DNA from: Laspinema palackyanum D2c | GTDB taxonomy: Bacteria > Cyanobacteriota > Cyanobacteriia > Cyanobacteriales > Laspinemataceae | DNA: 64,000 nucleotides | Assembly (NCBI RefSeq): GCF_025370875.1 | Contig: NZ_JAMXFD010000026.1 | Span: 1-64,000, forward strand | Direction: 5' to 3' | Shown: positions 19,485 through 28,415 of the stretch, in pieces | Layout: the number at the start of each line of letters is the position of its first letter | Numbering within the stretch: position 1 is the first letter of the stretch | Translations under genes and position numbers: made by a program | Notes under the pieces: model-generated | The model's database searches: none | What the model was told of the DNA's origin: nothing | The model's input: only the letters and a program-made list of their open reading frames with translations

Positions 19485-19892
19485 TCAGTTATTATCTACG
19501 GGATGCCCGGTGAAGCGAGAATACTGCACCTGTCCTGTACGATTAGGGTCTGATATGGCGGCCACTCCCTTCCGCTTTTTCTCAAAATAAATGACTCCCC
19601 CAATCTCATTCTCTACCGTAAAACTCCCATGAATAAACTCATATTCAGGAATCTTGATGAGCAACATATTCTGGGGGTCTTTTTTAAAAAGTTTTTGAGT
19701 AATTAGCGGGATGACTTCTTTCAAAAAAGGATGATCAACAGGTGCGCCAAAATCCAGAAATTCGGGATGATCAATAAATCGGTCCATATAAAAATTCCAG
19801 AACTTCCCTAAATCTTTGTCCCGATCTAATCGGATTTGAAGTTCTCTTAATTTATGAATATTAAATGAAGGGGGTGGGCTAGACTTTGACAT
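19485..19892 (-). CDS. conserved hypothetical protein
   Basis: 135 residues, hydrophilic, no signal peptide or membrane segment. Visible pattern: an N-terminal helix (HKLRELQIRLDRDKDLGKFW), then DHPEFLDFGAPVDHPFLKEV, then strands around GSFTVENEIGGVIYFEKKRKG. The composition looks like a real small cytoplasmic protein. I cannot assign a family. It ends 8 bp from the 20-bp inverted repeat and is separated from the defence island by about 200 bp containing dispersed repeat sequence. Confidence 0.65.
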   Translation of the reverse strand: MSKSSPPPSFNIHKLRELQIRLDRDKDLGKFWNFYMDRFIDHPEFLDFGAPVDHPFLKEVIPLITQKLFKKDPQNMLLIKIPEYEFIHGSFTVENEIGGVIYFEKKRKGVAAISDPNRTGQVQYSRFTGHPVDNN

Positions 19893-20049
19893 AACTAATT
19901 TATCCTGATGATTAAGATGGACGCTTCCCCCATTCTATCAAGCCGATTGGCATTGTTAAGGGGCTGGCTATTATATTAACTTCACCTGATGCGCCCTTCC
20001 CCTCTGTCTTAGGGAGGGTTAGGGTCTTACAAGGGTAGGTTTTTCCGCT

Positions 20050-20102
20050 TAACTCCACCTCCGGTCCCCTCCCCTGTGTCTTGGTCCGGGTTAGGGTGGG
20101 GT
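20050..20102. repeat. dispersed CCGGTCCCCTCCCC / GGGTTAGGGTGGGG repeat
   Basis: Same family as 9945-10010: CCGGTCCCCTCCCCTGTGTC followed by GGTCCGGGTTAGGGTGGGGT. It supplies the last codons and stop of the small ORF at 20091-20231, which suggests insertion into a once longer gene. A weaker relative (CCCTTCCCCTCTGTCTTAGG) precedes it near 19990. Confidence 0.6.
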
Positions 20103-20231
20103 CCTCTGCTGCTGGACTGTTTTATAGCGTAGGTATTCAATAAAACTGGCAAGCTCATTCAGCATTTCATCGGGCAGGGTATTGATTGAGGCAATCAAGT
20201 TTTCCCGTTGTCCTGTTGTTTTAGACCTCAT
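20091..20231 (-). pseudogene. truncated small helical protein, antitoxin-like (DUF2281-like?)
   Basis: 46 codons from the ATG at 20231. It begins 32 nt after the stop of the second methyltransferase, on the same strand. The product contains LIASINTLPDEMLNELASFI then EYLRYK, the two-helix pattern of short VapB/DUF2281-type antitoxins. The last codons and the stop derive from the dispersed repeat at 20050-20102, so the original 3' end seems lost. No partner toxin gene is visible next to it. Family assignment is tentative. Confidence 0.4.
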
Positions 20232-20263
20232 TAAACTCTTAATGGATTGGGTGATTTTTTAAA

Positions 20264-23158
20264 CTATTTAGCACCTTGGGTTTTGCCGGTTCCTAACTTT
20301 TTCCCGGAGTTTTGCTGGCGGGTCATTTTACTGTACATTTCAAACAGTTTTTCTAGCCGTTCGGTGTCATTTTTGAAGCGGCGACCGATGTAGATGCGTT
20401 CGATAATTTCATCATTGCGATCGTGCGCTTCCCGGACTCGGGGGAATTCCCTATCCAGCCGTTCTGGAGCGTACATATCGGCAATTGTAGCCGGGAAATA
20501 ATGCTCTCGGGCTAATAGGATTTCTTCCGCGCAACGGGTCATATCAGTTTTGTTTTGTTCCGTTAAAGTGGGGACAGGGAAGGTATTCCAGCCGAGAGTG
20601 TTGGAGTAGCGAAAATCGGTTTTTAGCTTGCCGCAAACGGTGGCGATCCAGACTAAGTGCAGCCGTGAGGCGATTAGCGCCATGTTCCACAGGGGTGCAT
20701 CGTAGAGAGCGAATAGAAGATCACTGGCGATCGCTCTACCCTCCAATAAATCAACCGGGATATAATGTCTTTTCTCCGATGATACTTTTGCAACTACCAG
20801 AGCGTGATTTCTGGCGGTGCCAGCGATTTGTACAAACCGATAAGGGCGCGAAGCAAAATCGCGTGTAGATCCTGCTTTGCTGGCTAAACGAAACTGCCTA
20901 ACCTTTTCTTGTACTTTTTTTAAATAGGGATGTTCACTGGCAATGGCTGAATCAGAATTCTCAATCCAAATGCACCACCTGCGCTTACCCTGTATCATTT
21001 CTTCTGCTCCCAAATAGGGACGAATAAAGCGCTCAAGAGCAGAATAAGTTTTCAATATATTCGCTCGTTCCTCACCATCCAAAATCAAATTTCCGCCGTC
21101 TCTTGGCATATTGCCAAACAACATAGGCGATACTTCTGACAGTGGATTCCGGACTTGTTCAACCCGACAATTTGAACCGGCGACGAGATACGCATTGATG
21201 TATCCAACACTGCGCTCAAAAAGTGTTTCTTCGTCAGTGATGGAAAATAACCGTCGCATAGTGGCAGGCTCGCTTGCAATTCCAATAATAGAAACCGTCA
21301 CCCCAGCATTATGACTCGCCAGATTCGCCCAGTTGAACGAGGTATGTGCGAAAGCAATCTCATGTCCGGTTTCAAAAATTAGCGGCCAAAGAATCGGCAC
21401 TTGTTGCCCTTGACAAATCGAATTTGTCGATACAAATGCCGCCGCAGAATGGGTCTGAGTTCCATAATCTGCCGCCTTCATAAACCAACCCGACACATAA
21501 TCCAGCGACTTCCAATGTTTTGTACGACTATCAAAAATTTGTTGTAAATCATCCTTCTGTTCCTGGGATTGCCACTTGGAACCCAAATAAGGCGGATTCC
21601 CACAAATATAAGTTTCTCCCCCCTCATTCTCAAACTCAATCTCTGCCTGCTCCCGCGTTTCCCCCCACCAATCCAAATCGTCACGCTGCACCTTCACCCC
21701 CGTTCCCGTGGGTGGACATAAACTCAACCAATCCAACCGCAACGCATTCCCACAGGTTATCCAATTATCATTTTGCAGGGGCAGAAACTCCCACAAAGCC
21801 AACTGCGGCACCCGATACAACACATCACACTGAAACTCGGAAATAATCAACGCCAACCGCGCCACCTCTGCCGCAAAATGGCGAATTTCTATCCCCCGAA
21901 AATTGGTTAAAGGAATCTCAGAACGGTGTTCCACATCTTCCCGACGACGGTTAATTTCTGCCTCAATTTTCCGCATTTCCTTATACGCAATCACCAGAAA
22001 ATTCCCCGACCCACAAGCCGGGTCAAACACCCGAATTCGCGCTATCCGTTGCCGTAAATTCAACAATTTGCGGCGATTCTCCCCCGCCTCTTCCAACTGA
22101 CTCCGTAAATCATCCAAAAACAACGGATTCAGCACTTTGAGAATATTCGGCACACTGGTATAGTGCATCCCCAAAGCGCCGCGTTCCTCCTCATCCGCCA
22201 CCGCTTGAATCATCGACCCGAAAATATCGGGATTAATCTTTTTCCAGTCCAGATTTCCCACATGAAGCAAATAAGAACGGGCAATTTTGTTAAAACGCGG
22301 CACAAGACCCTCACCCCCGACCCCTCTCCCCGGGTGGGAGAGGGGAGATATACCTTCTTGTCCCCCTTCTCCCGTCTTGGGAGAAGGGGTTAGGGGATGA
22401 GGGCCAAACAGCCCTCCATTCACATAAGGAAACCGATCCGCCCAACTGCAAATCCCCGCTGCCTTTCGGTCCTTTAAAGGAGTATTCATCGCCCGAAACA
22501 CTTCCGAGAGCACCTCATGGGTATTAGAAGCATCGGGGGCACTCATCTGGGTAATAGTCGCCGTAAACAACCCCTCACTATGGAAAATATGGGTATCCTC
22601 AGCAAAGAAACAGAAAATCAGCCGCGCCATGAAATGGTTAAACCTCTCCCGGTGTTCCGCTTTATCCCAGTCGGGATTCTGCTTGAGTAACTCCATATAT
22701 AGCCGATTCAGACGACCCGTTGCCTTGATATCAACCGCATTTTCCCGGATTTGCCGCACTGTGGTAATCCCTGCCAAGGGCAAGAAAAAGCCGAAATGGT
22801 CGGAAAAATTGGGGTAGTTGCAAGCAACTGTCTCACCATCGACCAAATTTTCCGCCTCAAAACTTTTGCCATCCGTTGCCAGGATAAACTTAACCTTGTA
22901 GCGAGTTGTAGCGGAACTCTCACGCAAAGCGGTGAGGGTGGCGGTAACTTCCCCTTCTGGACAAACCTGCAAATGGATAGTATTGCGCTGAAGCACCCCA
23001 CCGGGTAAATCCGATGGATTGAAGTTACTGCTTTTCAGCCGCTTGATAGTCGTCGCCTTGTTCCCAAAGGCTTCCAGGAAAGCAAAGGGGAACGCTTCCG
23101 GGTCAAAAGGGGCTTCGGCTAACTGGGAAACGGCTTCTTCGATTTCAACTGCGTTCAT
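20264..23158 (-). CDS. MmeI-like class I SAM-dependent DNA adenine methyltransferase (copy 2)
   Basis: 964 residues. An MmeI-type helical spacer (about 160-250, MARLIFCFFAEDTHIF) precedes an N6-adenine methylase core with motif I DPACGSG (379-385) and motif IV NPPY (521-524). A target-recognition region lies at about 635-820 and an MmeI-type C-terminal helical domain (ATIADMYAPERLDREFP) closes the protein. The N-terminal nuclease motif of MmeI (D...ExK) is not apparent, so it probably only modifies DNA. It is nearly identical to the gene at 23452-26253 outside the recognition region. Residues about 252-286 are an extra in-frame segment encoded by a dispersed repeat. It lies 293 bp downstream of copy 1, in the same direction. 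Role: DNA self-marking in a restriction-type defence system (inference from context). Confidence 0.88.
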   Translation of the reverse strand: MNAVEIEEAVSQLAEAPFDPEAFPFAFLEAFGNKATTIKRLKSSNFNPSDLPGGVLQRNTIHLQVCPEGEVTATLTALRESSATTRYKVKFILATDGKSFEAENLVDGETVACNYPNFSDHFGFFLPLAGITTVRQIRENAVDIKATGRLNRLYMELLKQNPDWDKAEHRERFNHFMARLIFCFFAEDTHIFHSEGLFTATITQMSAPDASNTHEVLSEVFRAMNTPLKDRKAAGICSWADRFPYVNGGLFGPHPLTPSPKTGEGGQEGISPLSHPGRGVGGEGLVPRFNKIARSYLLHVGNLDWKKINPDIFGSMIQAVADEEERGALGMHYTSVPNILKVLNPLFLDDLRSQLEEAGENRRKLLNLRQRIARIRVFDPACGSGNFLVIAYKEMRKIEAEINRRREDVEHRSEIPLTNFRGIEIRHFAAEVARLALIISEFQCDVLYRVPQLALWEFLPLQNDNWITCGNALRLDWLSLCPPTGTGVKVQRDDLDWWGETREQAEIEFENEGGETYICGNPPYLGSKWQSQEQKDDLQQIFDSRTKHWKSLDYVSGWFMKAADYGTQTHSAAAFVSTNSICQGQQVPILWPLIFETGHEIAFAHTSFNWANLASHNAGVTVSIIGIASEPATMRRLFSITDEETLFERSVGYINAYLVAGSNCRVEQVRNPLSEVSPMLFGNMPRDGGNLILDGEERANILKTYSALERFIRPYLGAEEMIQGKRRWCIWIENSDSAIASEHPYLKKVQEKVRQFRLASKAGSTRDFASRPYRFVQIAGTARNHALVVAKVSSEKRHYIPVDLLEGRAIASDLLFALYDAPLWNMALIASRLHLVWIATVCGKLKTDFRYSNTLGWNTFPVPTLTEQNKTDMTRCAEEILLAREHYFPATIADMYAPERLDREFPRVREAHDRNDEIIERIYIGRRFKNDTERLEKLFEMYSKMTRQQNSGKKLGTGKTQGAK
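22300..22405. repeat. dispersed palindromic repeat inserted in frame in methyltransferase copy 2
   Basis: CCCCTCTCCCCGGGTGGGAG and CCCTTCTCCCGTCTTGGGAG are the centres of two hairpins. Together they add a net 31 codons (rich in Pro, Gly and Ser, e.g. PHPLTPSPKTGEGG) relative to the paralogous gene, where the sequence runs GGLFSGSLEVPRF. The insertion keeps the frame and falls at a surface-type turn before the methylase core. Confidence 0.85.
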
Positions 23159-23451
23159 AATTCAGACTATCAAGCACTCAAGGGCCTTGGATCAGGGGCG
23201 GTTCTGTCGGGAATTGATGACCGTATCCTCATCTTTTTATCCTACAGTGGCGATCGCCCCACCTGGACAGATCCGTGATAGAACCGTTCACCGATACAAA
23301 GGACGATCTAAATCATCCTCACTCACCCAACATCTGCGATCGCCACTCACATCGCTATTTTATACAGTTAGGGGAGAATATAATGAAGAAAAAGTTACTG
23401 AAAGCCAAAGCCGGAGCATTATTGCCCTAAAACAAGGGAAATCTCTTCTCT

Positions 23452-26253
23452 TTATTTAGCCTTTTTCCCTTGAGCAGACTTTTTCCCAGGCTTTTGCTGA
23501 GTGGTCATTTTACTGTACATTTCAAACAGTTTTTCTAGACGTTCCGTGTCGTTTTTGAAGCGGCGACCGATGTAGATGCGTTCGAGGATTTCGTCATTGC
23601 GATCGTGTGCCTCCCGGACTAGGGGGAATTCGCTATCCATGCGATCGCGATCGTACATATCTGCAATAGTAGCGGGGAAATAATGCTCTCGCGCTAACAA
23701 AATCTCCTCCGCGCAACGGGTGAGGTCGATTTTGTTTTGTTCGGTGAGAGTGGGGACAGGAAAGGTATTCCAGCCGAGAGTATTGGAGTAGCGAAAATCG
23801 GTTTTGAGCTTGCCACAGACGGTGGCAATCCAGACGAGGTGAAGACGGGAGGCAATCAGCGCCATGTTCCAGAGGGGGGCATCAAATAATGCAAAAGCGA
23901 GATTGCTAACAATAGTTCCGGAAGGACAATATCCTACAGGTAAATATTCGCGGCTTTCGGATGAAACACTTGGTACAATCAGCACCGTTTCAGTTCCAAT
24001 TTGACGAACTTCACCAAACCTGAATGGAATTGTGGCTAATTGCTTTGTAGTTGCTCGATTTGATTTAAAACGCTGTTGTTTAACAGATTTAAAACGTTCA
24101 TTTAACCACTCATTTTGAGTTGCTTTTGATTGATCTGAATCTAGCACCCAAATACACCGCCGCTCAAGACCCCGAATAAACTCTTGAGAACCCAAAAAGG
24201 GCCGAATATATGACAAATCTACACCAAACTGATTCGTGGCTTGTTTAGCTTCCGATGCGCTGAGAATAAGGAACCCTCCATCATTTGCCATATTGCCAAA
24301 ATACATTTCTCCTATGCTAGACAAAGGCTCATTTGCTTTCTTGACAACGATATTAGCTGCCGCTGCTAAATAAGCATTAATGTTGATGGCTTCCTTGATA
24401 GTCACACATCCGTAATCATCGGTAGAAAATAGTTTTCGTATTTTTACAGGAGTAGCTGTAATTCCAACAATTACTACGGTCACGCCAGCGTTGTGACTGG
24501 CCAGATTTGCCCATTTGAAGCTCGTGTGGGCAAATATAATCTCATGCTTTGTATCAAAAATAAGCGGCCAGAGAGTCTCCACCTGTCGTCCCTGGCAAAT
24601 TGAATTGGTCGATACGAATGCTGCTGCGGAGTTTGTGTGAGTTCCGTAGTCCGCTGCCTTTATGAACCAACCTGAAACATAGTCGAGAGAACCCCAATTT
24701 TTAGTCCGTGCCTCGAAGATATGCTGCAAGTCTTCTTTTTGTTCCGTGGTTTGCCACTGGCTCCCTTTATAAGGCGGATTCCCACAAATATAAGTCTCCC
24801 CGCCCTCATTCTCAAACTCAATTTCCGCCTCATCTCGCATTTCCCCCCACAAATCCAAATCCTCACGCTGCACCGTGACCCCCTTACCCGTAGGCGGACA
24901 AAGACTCAACCAATCCAACCGCAAGGCATTCCCACAAGTAATCCAATTGTCAGCTTTTAGCGGCAAAAACTCCAACAAAGCCAACTGCGGCCCCCGATAC
25001 AACACATCACATTGAAACTCCGCAATAATCAACGCCAACCGCGCAATCTCCGTGGCAAAATGACGAATCTCAATCCCCCGAAAATTGGTTAAAGGAATCT
25101 CAGAAGGGCGAGTTAGTTCACCCAGCAACTCATTAATTTTTGCCTCAATTTTCCGCATCTCCTTATAGGCAATCACCAAAAAATTCCCCGATCCACAAGC
25201 CGGATCAAACACCCGAATTCTGGCCATCCGTTCCCGCAAATTCTGCAACTTCCGAGGATGAGTTCCCGCTGCTTCTAATTGCTCCCGTAAATCATCCAAA
25301 AACAACGGATTCAGCACTTTGAGGATATTCGGCACACTGGTATAGTGCATCCCCAAAGCGCCGCGTTCCTCCTCATCCGCCACCGCCTGAATCATCGACC
25401 CAAAAATATCAGGATTAATCCGCTTCCAGTCCAAATTACCCACATGAAGCAGATACGATCGCGCAATCTTGCTAAAACGCGGCACCTCCAGACTCCCAGA
25501 AAACAGCCCCCCATTCACATAAGGAAACCGATCCGCCCAATTGCGAATCCCTGCCTCCTCTCGCTTCTTCAGGGGAGTGTTCATCGCCCGAAACACCTCC
25601 GAAATCACCTCATGGGTATTAGAAGCATCCGGCGCACTCATCTGGGTAATAGTCGCCGTAAACAACCCCTCACTATGGAAAATATTCGTATCCTCAGCAA
25701 AAAAACAGAAAATCAGCCGCGCCATGAAATGGTTAAACATCTCACGGTGTTCCGCCCGATCCCAGTCCGGATTCTGCTTGAGTAACTCCATATAAAGCCG
25801 ATTCAGACGACCCGTTGCCTTGATATCAAAGGCATTTTCCCGGATTTGCCGCACCGTGGTAATCCCCGCCAAAGGCAAGAAAAACCCAAAATGGTCCGCA
25901 AACTCTGGGTAATCACAGGCAACGGTTTCCCCATCCGCCAAATTTTCCGCCTCAAAACTTTTGCCATCGGTTGCCAGGATAAACTTAACCTTGTAGCGAG
26001 TCGTAGCGGGACTCTCACGCAATGCTGTCAAGGTGGCAGTCACTTCCCCTTCTGGACAAACCTGCAAATGGATATTATTGCGCTGAAGCACCCCCCCGGG
26101 TAAATCCGATGGATTGAAATTACCGCTTTTCAGCCGCTTGATTGTCGTCGCCTTGTTCCCAAACGCTTCCAGGAAAGCAAACGGAAACCCTTCCGGGTCA
26201 AAAGGGGCTTCGGCTAACTGGGAAACGGCTTCTTCGATTTCAACTGCATTCAT
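23452..26253 (-). CDS. MmeI-like class I SAM-dependent DNA adenine methyltransferase (copy 1)
   Basis: 933 residues with the same layout as copy 2: N-terminal domain, helical spacer (MARLIFCFFAEDTNIF), motif I DPACGSG (about 350), NPPY (about 490, ICGNPPYKGS), a target-recognition region at about 605-790, and an MmeI-type C-terminal domain. The first 240 residues and the last 150 are nearly the same as in copy 2, whereas the recognition region differs at most positions. The pair should therefore methylate two different sequences. No nuclease motif is visible. It lies downstream of the Rpn gene (118-bp gap) on the same strand. Confidence 0.88.
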   Translation of the reverse strand: MNAVEIEEAVSQLAEAPFDPEGFPFAFLEAFGNKATTIKRLKSGNFNPSDLPGGVLQRNNIHLQVCPEGEVTATLTALRESPATTRYKVKFILATDGKSFEAENLADGETVACDYPEFADHFGFFLPLAGITTVRQIRENAFDIKATGRLNRLYMELLKQNPDWDRAEHREMFNHFMARLIFCFFAEDTNIFHSEGLFTATITQMSAPDASNTHEVISEVFRAMNTPLKKREEAGIRNWADRFPYVNGGLFSGSLEVPRFSKIARSYLLHVGNLDWKRINPDIFGSMIQAVADEEERGALGMHYTSVPNILKVLNPLFLDDLREQLEAAGTHPRKLQNLRERMARIRVFDPACGSGNFLVIAYKEMRKIEAKINELLGELTRPSEIPLTNFRGIEIRHFATEIARLALIIAEFQCDVLYRGPQLALLEFLPLKADNWITCGNALRLDWLSLCPPTGKGVTVQREDLDLWGEMRDEAEIEFENEGGETYICGNPPYKGSQWQTTEQKEDLQHIFEARTKNWGSLDYVSGWFIKAADYGTHTNSAAAFVSTNSICQGRQVETLWPLIFDTKHEIIFAHTSFKWANLASHNAGVTVVIVGITATPVKIRKLFSTDDYGCVTIKEAININAYLAAAANIVVKKANEPLSSIGEMYFGNMANDGGFLILSASEAKQATNQFGVDLSYIRPFLGSQEFIRGLERRCIWVLDSDQSKATQNEWLNERFKSVKQQRFKSNRATTKQLATIPFRFGEVRQIGTETVLIVPSVSSESREYLPVGYCPSGTIVSNLAFALFDAPLWNMALIASRLHLVWIATVCGKLKTDFRYSNTLGWNTFPVPTLTEQNKIDLTRCAEEILLAREHYFPATIADMYDRDRMDSEFPLVREAHDRNDEILERIYIGRRFKNDTERLEKLFEMYSKMTTQQKPGKKSAQGKKAK

Positions 26254-26382
26254 AATGACAAGTAAAAAAGACTGTGATTATATCTCAAATGGGTGAATAA
26301 ACAAGAATGCTTTGATCCGGTGTCGATCGCCCCAAACCGCCTTAAAAACGCCAATCGGCTTTTGGGAATTTTGCACCCCTGT

Positions 26383-27273
26383 CTAATCATTCATTTCTTG
26401 GCGTAAGGCGGCAATTTCCTCGAAACTCAATCCAGTAGCTTGGGCGATCGCCTCATCATTCAGTTGACCCAATAAGTTGCGCGCCACGTCACGTTTTCCT
26501 TGTTCGAGTCCTTGTTCGAGTCCTTGTTCGAGTCCTTGCTGGAGTCCTTGTTCCAGTCCTTGTTCGAGTCCCAAAGCGATCGCACCCTGTTGGTCATAAA
26601 TAAACATTTCCCGCCGTTCCACCTCTTCTAATTCTTCTAGGGTTAATCCCGCTTGATTGGCAATTTCAAAAGCTTGATTGAGTTCGGCGATATCATCCAT
26701 ATTGTCCGGAATCGAAGTGAGCGATCGGGCAAACTTCATAAAATAAATCCATTTGTCCGTCAGGGTTTCCAGCTCATCCAGTTCTTTGGTAAACTTCGGT
26801 AATTCAACAAAAACTAACTCCATCTCATTCTCAGGGTAATGCCAGCCTTCAGACTTCTCGCGATAGACAAAACGGGAAATCAATTGATTCTGTCCCGGAA
26901 ACATCTCAAAATCCGTTAAAGTCAAAGCAATCACCGGCTTCAGGAATCGATACCCTTGTCCCCGTTGCAGTTGAAACGCATAGGTTTTAGCCGCATTAAA
27001 CAACACCCGCTTCCCAAAAGATTGCACATTCAAAACCTGCATCTCAACAATCACAAATGTGCCATCATTAAGCTGGGCTTTAACATCCAAATAGGTATCT
27101 TTTAACCCTTCCAGTTGAGGAGGCAAATTAGGATTAATGATTTCCAAATCTTGAATAGTCGAATTGCCATCATAGACCAAAGCATTGAGAAAACTGATTA
27201 AGATGTTCTTGCTTTGTGCCGAACCAAAGATTTTTTTAAAAGCGTAGTCAGTTTTGGGGTTAATAAATCTCAT
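26383..27273 (-). CDS. Rpn family recombination-promoting nuclease / PD-(D/E)XK transposase-like protein
   Basis: 296 residues from the ATG at 27273 (MRFINPKTDYAFKKIFG, the typical Rpn start); the longer reading at 27288 uses TTG. The PD-(D/E)XK signature is visible as TYLDVKAQLNDGTFVIVEMQ. The C-terminal part holds a run of LEQG units followed by KRDVARNLL and a small helical end (ATGLSFEEIAALR). Rpn proteins are DNA endonucleases that stimulate recombination in E. coli; cyanobacterial genomes carry many copies. It lies between the methyltransferases and the xisHI cassette. Confidence 0.85.
   Translation of the reverse strand: MRFINPKTDYAFKKIFGSAQSKNILISFLNALVYDGNSTIQDLEIINPNLPPQLEGLKDTYLDVKAQLNDGTFVIVEMQVLNVQSFGKRVLFNAAKTYAFQLQRGQGYRFLKPVIALTLTDFEMFPGQNQLISRFVYREKSEGWHYPENEMELVFVELPKFTKELDELETLTDKWIYFMKFARSLTSIPDNMDDIAELNQAFEIANQAGLTLEELEEVERREMFIYDQQGAIALGLEQGLEQGLQQGLEQGLEQGLEQGKRDVARNLLGQLNDEAIAQATGLSFEEIAALRQEMND
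26497..26568. repeat. six 12-bp tandem repeats (LEQG units of Rpn)
   Basis: TCCTTGTTCGAG repeats six times in 26497-26568, units 4 and 5 carrying substitutions. On the minus strand it encodes LEQG/LQQG. Such units in Rpn proteins vary in number by slippage. Confidence 0.85.
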
Positions 27274-27343
27274 AGACAGCCTACCCAAATTTTTTTAACT
27301 AATTTTAGCATGAGTTGGGTCTTCAGGAGTGCCACCTCGATCT

Positions 27344-27393
27344 AGTAGGGTGGGCATTGCCCACATAGCGGTTCGGTGGCTTCACCATCATAC
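27344..27393. repeat. 50-bp direct repeat, left copy
   Basis: Identical over 50 bp to 28302-28351. It begins AGTAGGGTGGGCATTGCCCAC and ends GGCTTCACCATCATAC. Together the two copies bracket xisH-xisI. Confidence 0.95.
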
Positions 27394-27503
27394 TATTCTA
27401 TTCGGTTGTTAAAGGAGAAGGTGGGTAAGTGCCTACGGGGCGATCGCGATGATAGCTTTGTATGATAAGTTTGGATAGAATCGGGTTTAGGCGATCGTCT
27501 ATT

Positions 27504-27920
27504 ATGGCTAAGGATCGTTTTCATCAAGTGGTTAAGAAGGCTCTCGAATCAGATGGGTGGACTGTCACCCACGATCCCCTTGAGATTAAAGTCGGTGGGG
27601 TAGATATGGAGATTGACTTAGGGGCAGAACGACTACTAGCAGCAGAGCGCGGACATGATAAAATTGCGGTGGAAGTCAAAAGTTTTTTGGCGAGGGCATC
27701 GGCAATTTCAGAGTTTCATACCGCCTTGGGGCAGTTTATTAACTATCGGGCTGCTTTACGCCGTGAAGACCCCGATCGCATTCTCTATCTGGCTATCCCA
27801 AATCTAGTCTATCACACATTCTTTCAGAGGGAATTTCCAGCATCAATGCTGCAAGAAAATTCCGTAAAACTCATGGTTTACGATATTGAATTGGAGCGAA
27901 TTTTGCTATGGAAGGAGTGA
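27504..27920 (+). CDS. xisH: XisH-like protein (fdxN-element excision controlling factor homologue)
   Basis: 138 residues from the ATG at 27504 (MAKDRFHQVV), the usual XisH start; the longer frame from 27462 has no family support. The PD-(D/E)XK-type core is visible: GGVDMEIDLGAERLLAAERG then KIAVEVKSFL, followed by LGQFINYRAAL. XisH and XisI are required with XisF for excision of the fdxN element in Anabaena, but most cyanobacteria carry many copies with no such element, and their general role is unknown. It overlaps xisI by 13 bp. The pair is the only plus-strand unit inside the minus-strand island. Confidence 0.9.
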   Translation: MAKDRFHQVVKKALESDGWTVTHDPLEIKVGGVDMEIDLGAERLLAAERGHDKIAVEVKSFLARASAISEFHTALGQFINYRAALRREDPDRILYLAIPNLVYHTFFQREFPASMLQENSVKLMVYDIELERILLWKE

Positions 27921-28255
27921 CCGATAAATTAAAAACTTACCAACAAATTGTGCAACAATTGTTGATGAAGTATGCCAAAAGTAAGCCAGCTTATGGTGAG
28001 ATTGAGGTTGAAACTATTTTTGATACCCAACGAAATCATTATCAAATAGTCCATTTCGGTTGGCACCATCAGCGCTGGATTCATCAGAGTGTCATCCATT
28101 TAGATATCCGCAATGAGAAATTTTGGATTTTTTGCAATTCAACCGAGCATGATGTTGCGGAAGATTTAGTCAATTTGGGTGTCCCCAAACAAGATATTGT
28201 GCTGGGATTTTATCCGCCTTTTATGCGAAAAATGAGCGATTATGCGGTAGACTAA
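27908..28255 (+). CDS. xisI: XisI-like protein
   Basis: 115 residues with the family pattern: KLKTYQQIVQQLL, DTQRNHYQIVHFGW, RWIHQSVIHLDIRNEKFWI, NSTEHDVAEDLV, and VLGFYPPFMRKMSDYAVD. It overlaps xisH by 13 bp, so the two are translationally coupled. XisI is thought to act as the partner of the nuclease-fold XisH, in an arrangement that resembles a toxin-antitoxin or regulatory pair (inference). Confidence 0.92.
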   Translation: MEGVTDKLKTYQQIVQQLLMKYAKSKPAYGEIEVETIFDTQRNHYQIVHFGWHHQRWIHQSVIHLDIRNEKFWIFCNSTEHDVAEDLVNLGVPKQDIVLGFYPPFMRKMSDYAVD

Positions 28256-28301
28256 AATAGAGCAACCAGGGAGGCATAATAATATTCCCAAAAACCGAAG
28301 G

Positions 28302-28351
28302 AGTAGGGTGGGCATTGCCCACATAGCGGTTCGGTGGCTTCACCATCATAC
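28302..28351. repeat. 50-bp direct repeat, right copy
   Basis: Identical to 27344-27393 and in the same orientation; the starts are 958 bp apart. It lies 46 bp after the xisI stop. Confidence 0.95.
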
Positions 28352-28415
28352 AATTGCGGGCAAAAACTTTCGCGATCGCATTGTCGGTTCTATTGCTGCC
28401 TTCCTCTTAAACCGC

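Noticed and set aside
27344-28351. xisHI region as a complete insertion sequence
   Set aside because: No transposase is encoded, and the flanks are direct, not terminal inverted, repeats; a cassette is possible but a classical IS is not.
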